This document shows, in pieces, positions 29,400 through 29,981 of a stretch of DNA of 29,981 nt (positions are counted from its first letter, which is position 1; each line of letters begins with the position of its first letter). Source of the DNA: Zygnema cylindricum. Lineage: Eukaryota; Streptophyta; Zygnematophyceae; Zygnematales; Zygnemataceae. A model generated the notes under the pieces. That model was not told where the DNA came from, ran no database searches, and was given only the letters and a program-made list of their open reading frames with translations. The position numbers and the translations under genes are program-made. Location: positions 1-29,981 of the forward strand of contig JBBHKE010003264.1 of NCBI GenBank assembly GCA_037447655.1, written 5' to 3'.

Positions 29400-29545
29400 G
29401 TGATCACGATGCCGCAAAAGAATTGACGTGGATTAGACGAATGGATATTGCTATTGGCGCAGCAAGAGGTTTAGAATATTTGCATAATTTAGATCATAAA
29501 TTTGCTCATATGAATTTAAGACCAGCCGACATTCTTATAGACGAG
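29400..29545 (+). CDS. receptor-like kinase, exon with catalytic loop (atypical HMN)
   Basis: Acceptor TTTTTTACAG at 29390-29399, donor GACGAG|GTTAGT at 29545/29546. The first two bases complete the Ser codon from the previous exon, then 48 codons follow. It encodes DHDAAKELTWIRRMDIAIGA, ARGLEYLH, then AHMNLRPADILIDE. The canonical catalytic loop is HRDLKxxNILLD. Here R is M, the catalytic Asp is Asn, and the loop Asn is Asp. That predicts weak or no phosphotransfer. STRUBBELIG/SRF (LRR-V) receptor kinases have HRN at this site and a similar LTW...ALEYLH context, so this is my best family guess. The exon with the DFG motif lies beyond the window. Confidence 0.85.
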
Positions 29546-29981
29546 GTTAGTCAATCCTATTCTTAATCTTTCATTAGTTCCTGTGTTCTCTCCTATCTGT
29601 TCTCTTGTACATTGTATTGTCTTTATTCTGCTATATCCCATATGTGAAAATGTTTTCTTTCGTTTCGTGTCTATTTGATCTTTCCTTTGTTCCAATTTGT
29701 TCTATTTTGTTCCATTCTCTTATGTTCAATAACATTGTGTCATTTTTGTCACTCTACTTTACATTCATTGCATTTAAGGATCGATTAAAGTGAGAGAGAC
29801 AATCTCAACCCCTCTCTCTCCTTCTCCAAATCTCTCCCTCTTGCTCTATCTCTCTCTCTCCCTCCATCCCTTCTACGATCATCCCTCCCTGTTTTTCTCA
29901 CCACATCTCTCTCTCTACCTCTCGCTTTCTATTCTCACTCCCTCACCCTCCCTCTCCATTCTCTTTTCCTCTCCCTCTCTC
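29546..29981 (+). other. start of kinase intron 3, CT-rich
   Basis: Begins GTTAGT. T-rich, then from about 29800 to the window end a CTCTCTCC-type pyrimidine microsatellite. No coding sequence. Confidence 0.75.

Overview
The window looks like repeat-rich nuclear DNA from the green plant lineage. Three things point there: a receptor-like kinase with consensus GT-AG introns, a Ty1/copia element whose primer-binding site resembles the plant initiator-tRNA-Met site, and a PIF/Harbinger transposon with the plant-style pair of a Myb/SANT-like gene and a DDE transposase. The large intron filled with transposon debris would fit a charophyte alga such as Chara. That is an inference and the species is not proven.

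Layout. 1-3.9 kb: no firm gene, one TA-flanked MITE, purine-rich simple repeats and one possible exon (1910-2060). 4.0-7.8 kb: an intact-looking PIF/Harbinger gene pair in convergent orientation, followed at 7.87-8.77 kb by a dense array built on CCCACATTTCAGC. 8.8-11.3 kb: simple repeats, a possible minus-strand exon, a 24-bp minisatellite, a fragment of a GGGTG-ended transposon, a duplicated ~120-bp repeat and a 668-bp TA-flanked element. 11.3-13.9 kb: AT-rich, mostly gene-free, with tandem repeats and a 10-N assembly gap. 14.27-15.24 kb: a MITE containing a second transposon nested inside it. 15.25-16.27 kb: two hAT-like non-autonomous elements. 16.79-22.13 kb: a complete-ended copia retrotransposon (815-bp LTRs, AAAGA target duplication) whose gag-pol is broken and whose reverse-transcriptase core is deleted. 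22.1-23.2 kb: a long AT microsatellite, then a C-rich block and a G-rich block. 23.6-25.1 kb: two foldback MITEs. 25.8 kb to the end: three consecutive kinase exons whose splice phases join exactly, separated by a 455-bp intron and a 2.76-kb intron that carries more MITEs. The kinase continues beyond the right edge.

How it fits together. The only well-supported host gene is the kinase. Its glycine loop and VAVK lysine are intact, but the HRD catalytic motif reads HMN, so it is probably an atypical or pseudokinase; it resembles the STRUBBELIG (LRR-V) type. Everything else well supported is mobile DNA. The Harbinger pair could still be functional by sequence. The copia copy cannot make its own reverse transcriptase. 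The TA-flanked MITEs form one family with at least five good members and several weaker ones. No rRNA, tRNA or CRISPR feature was found.
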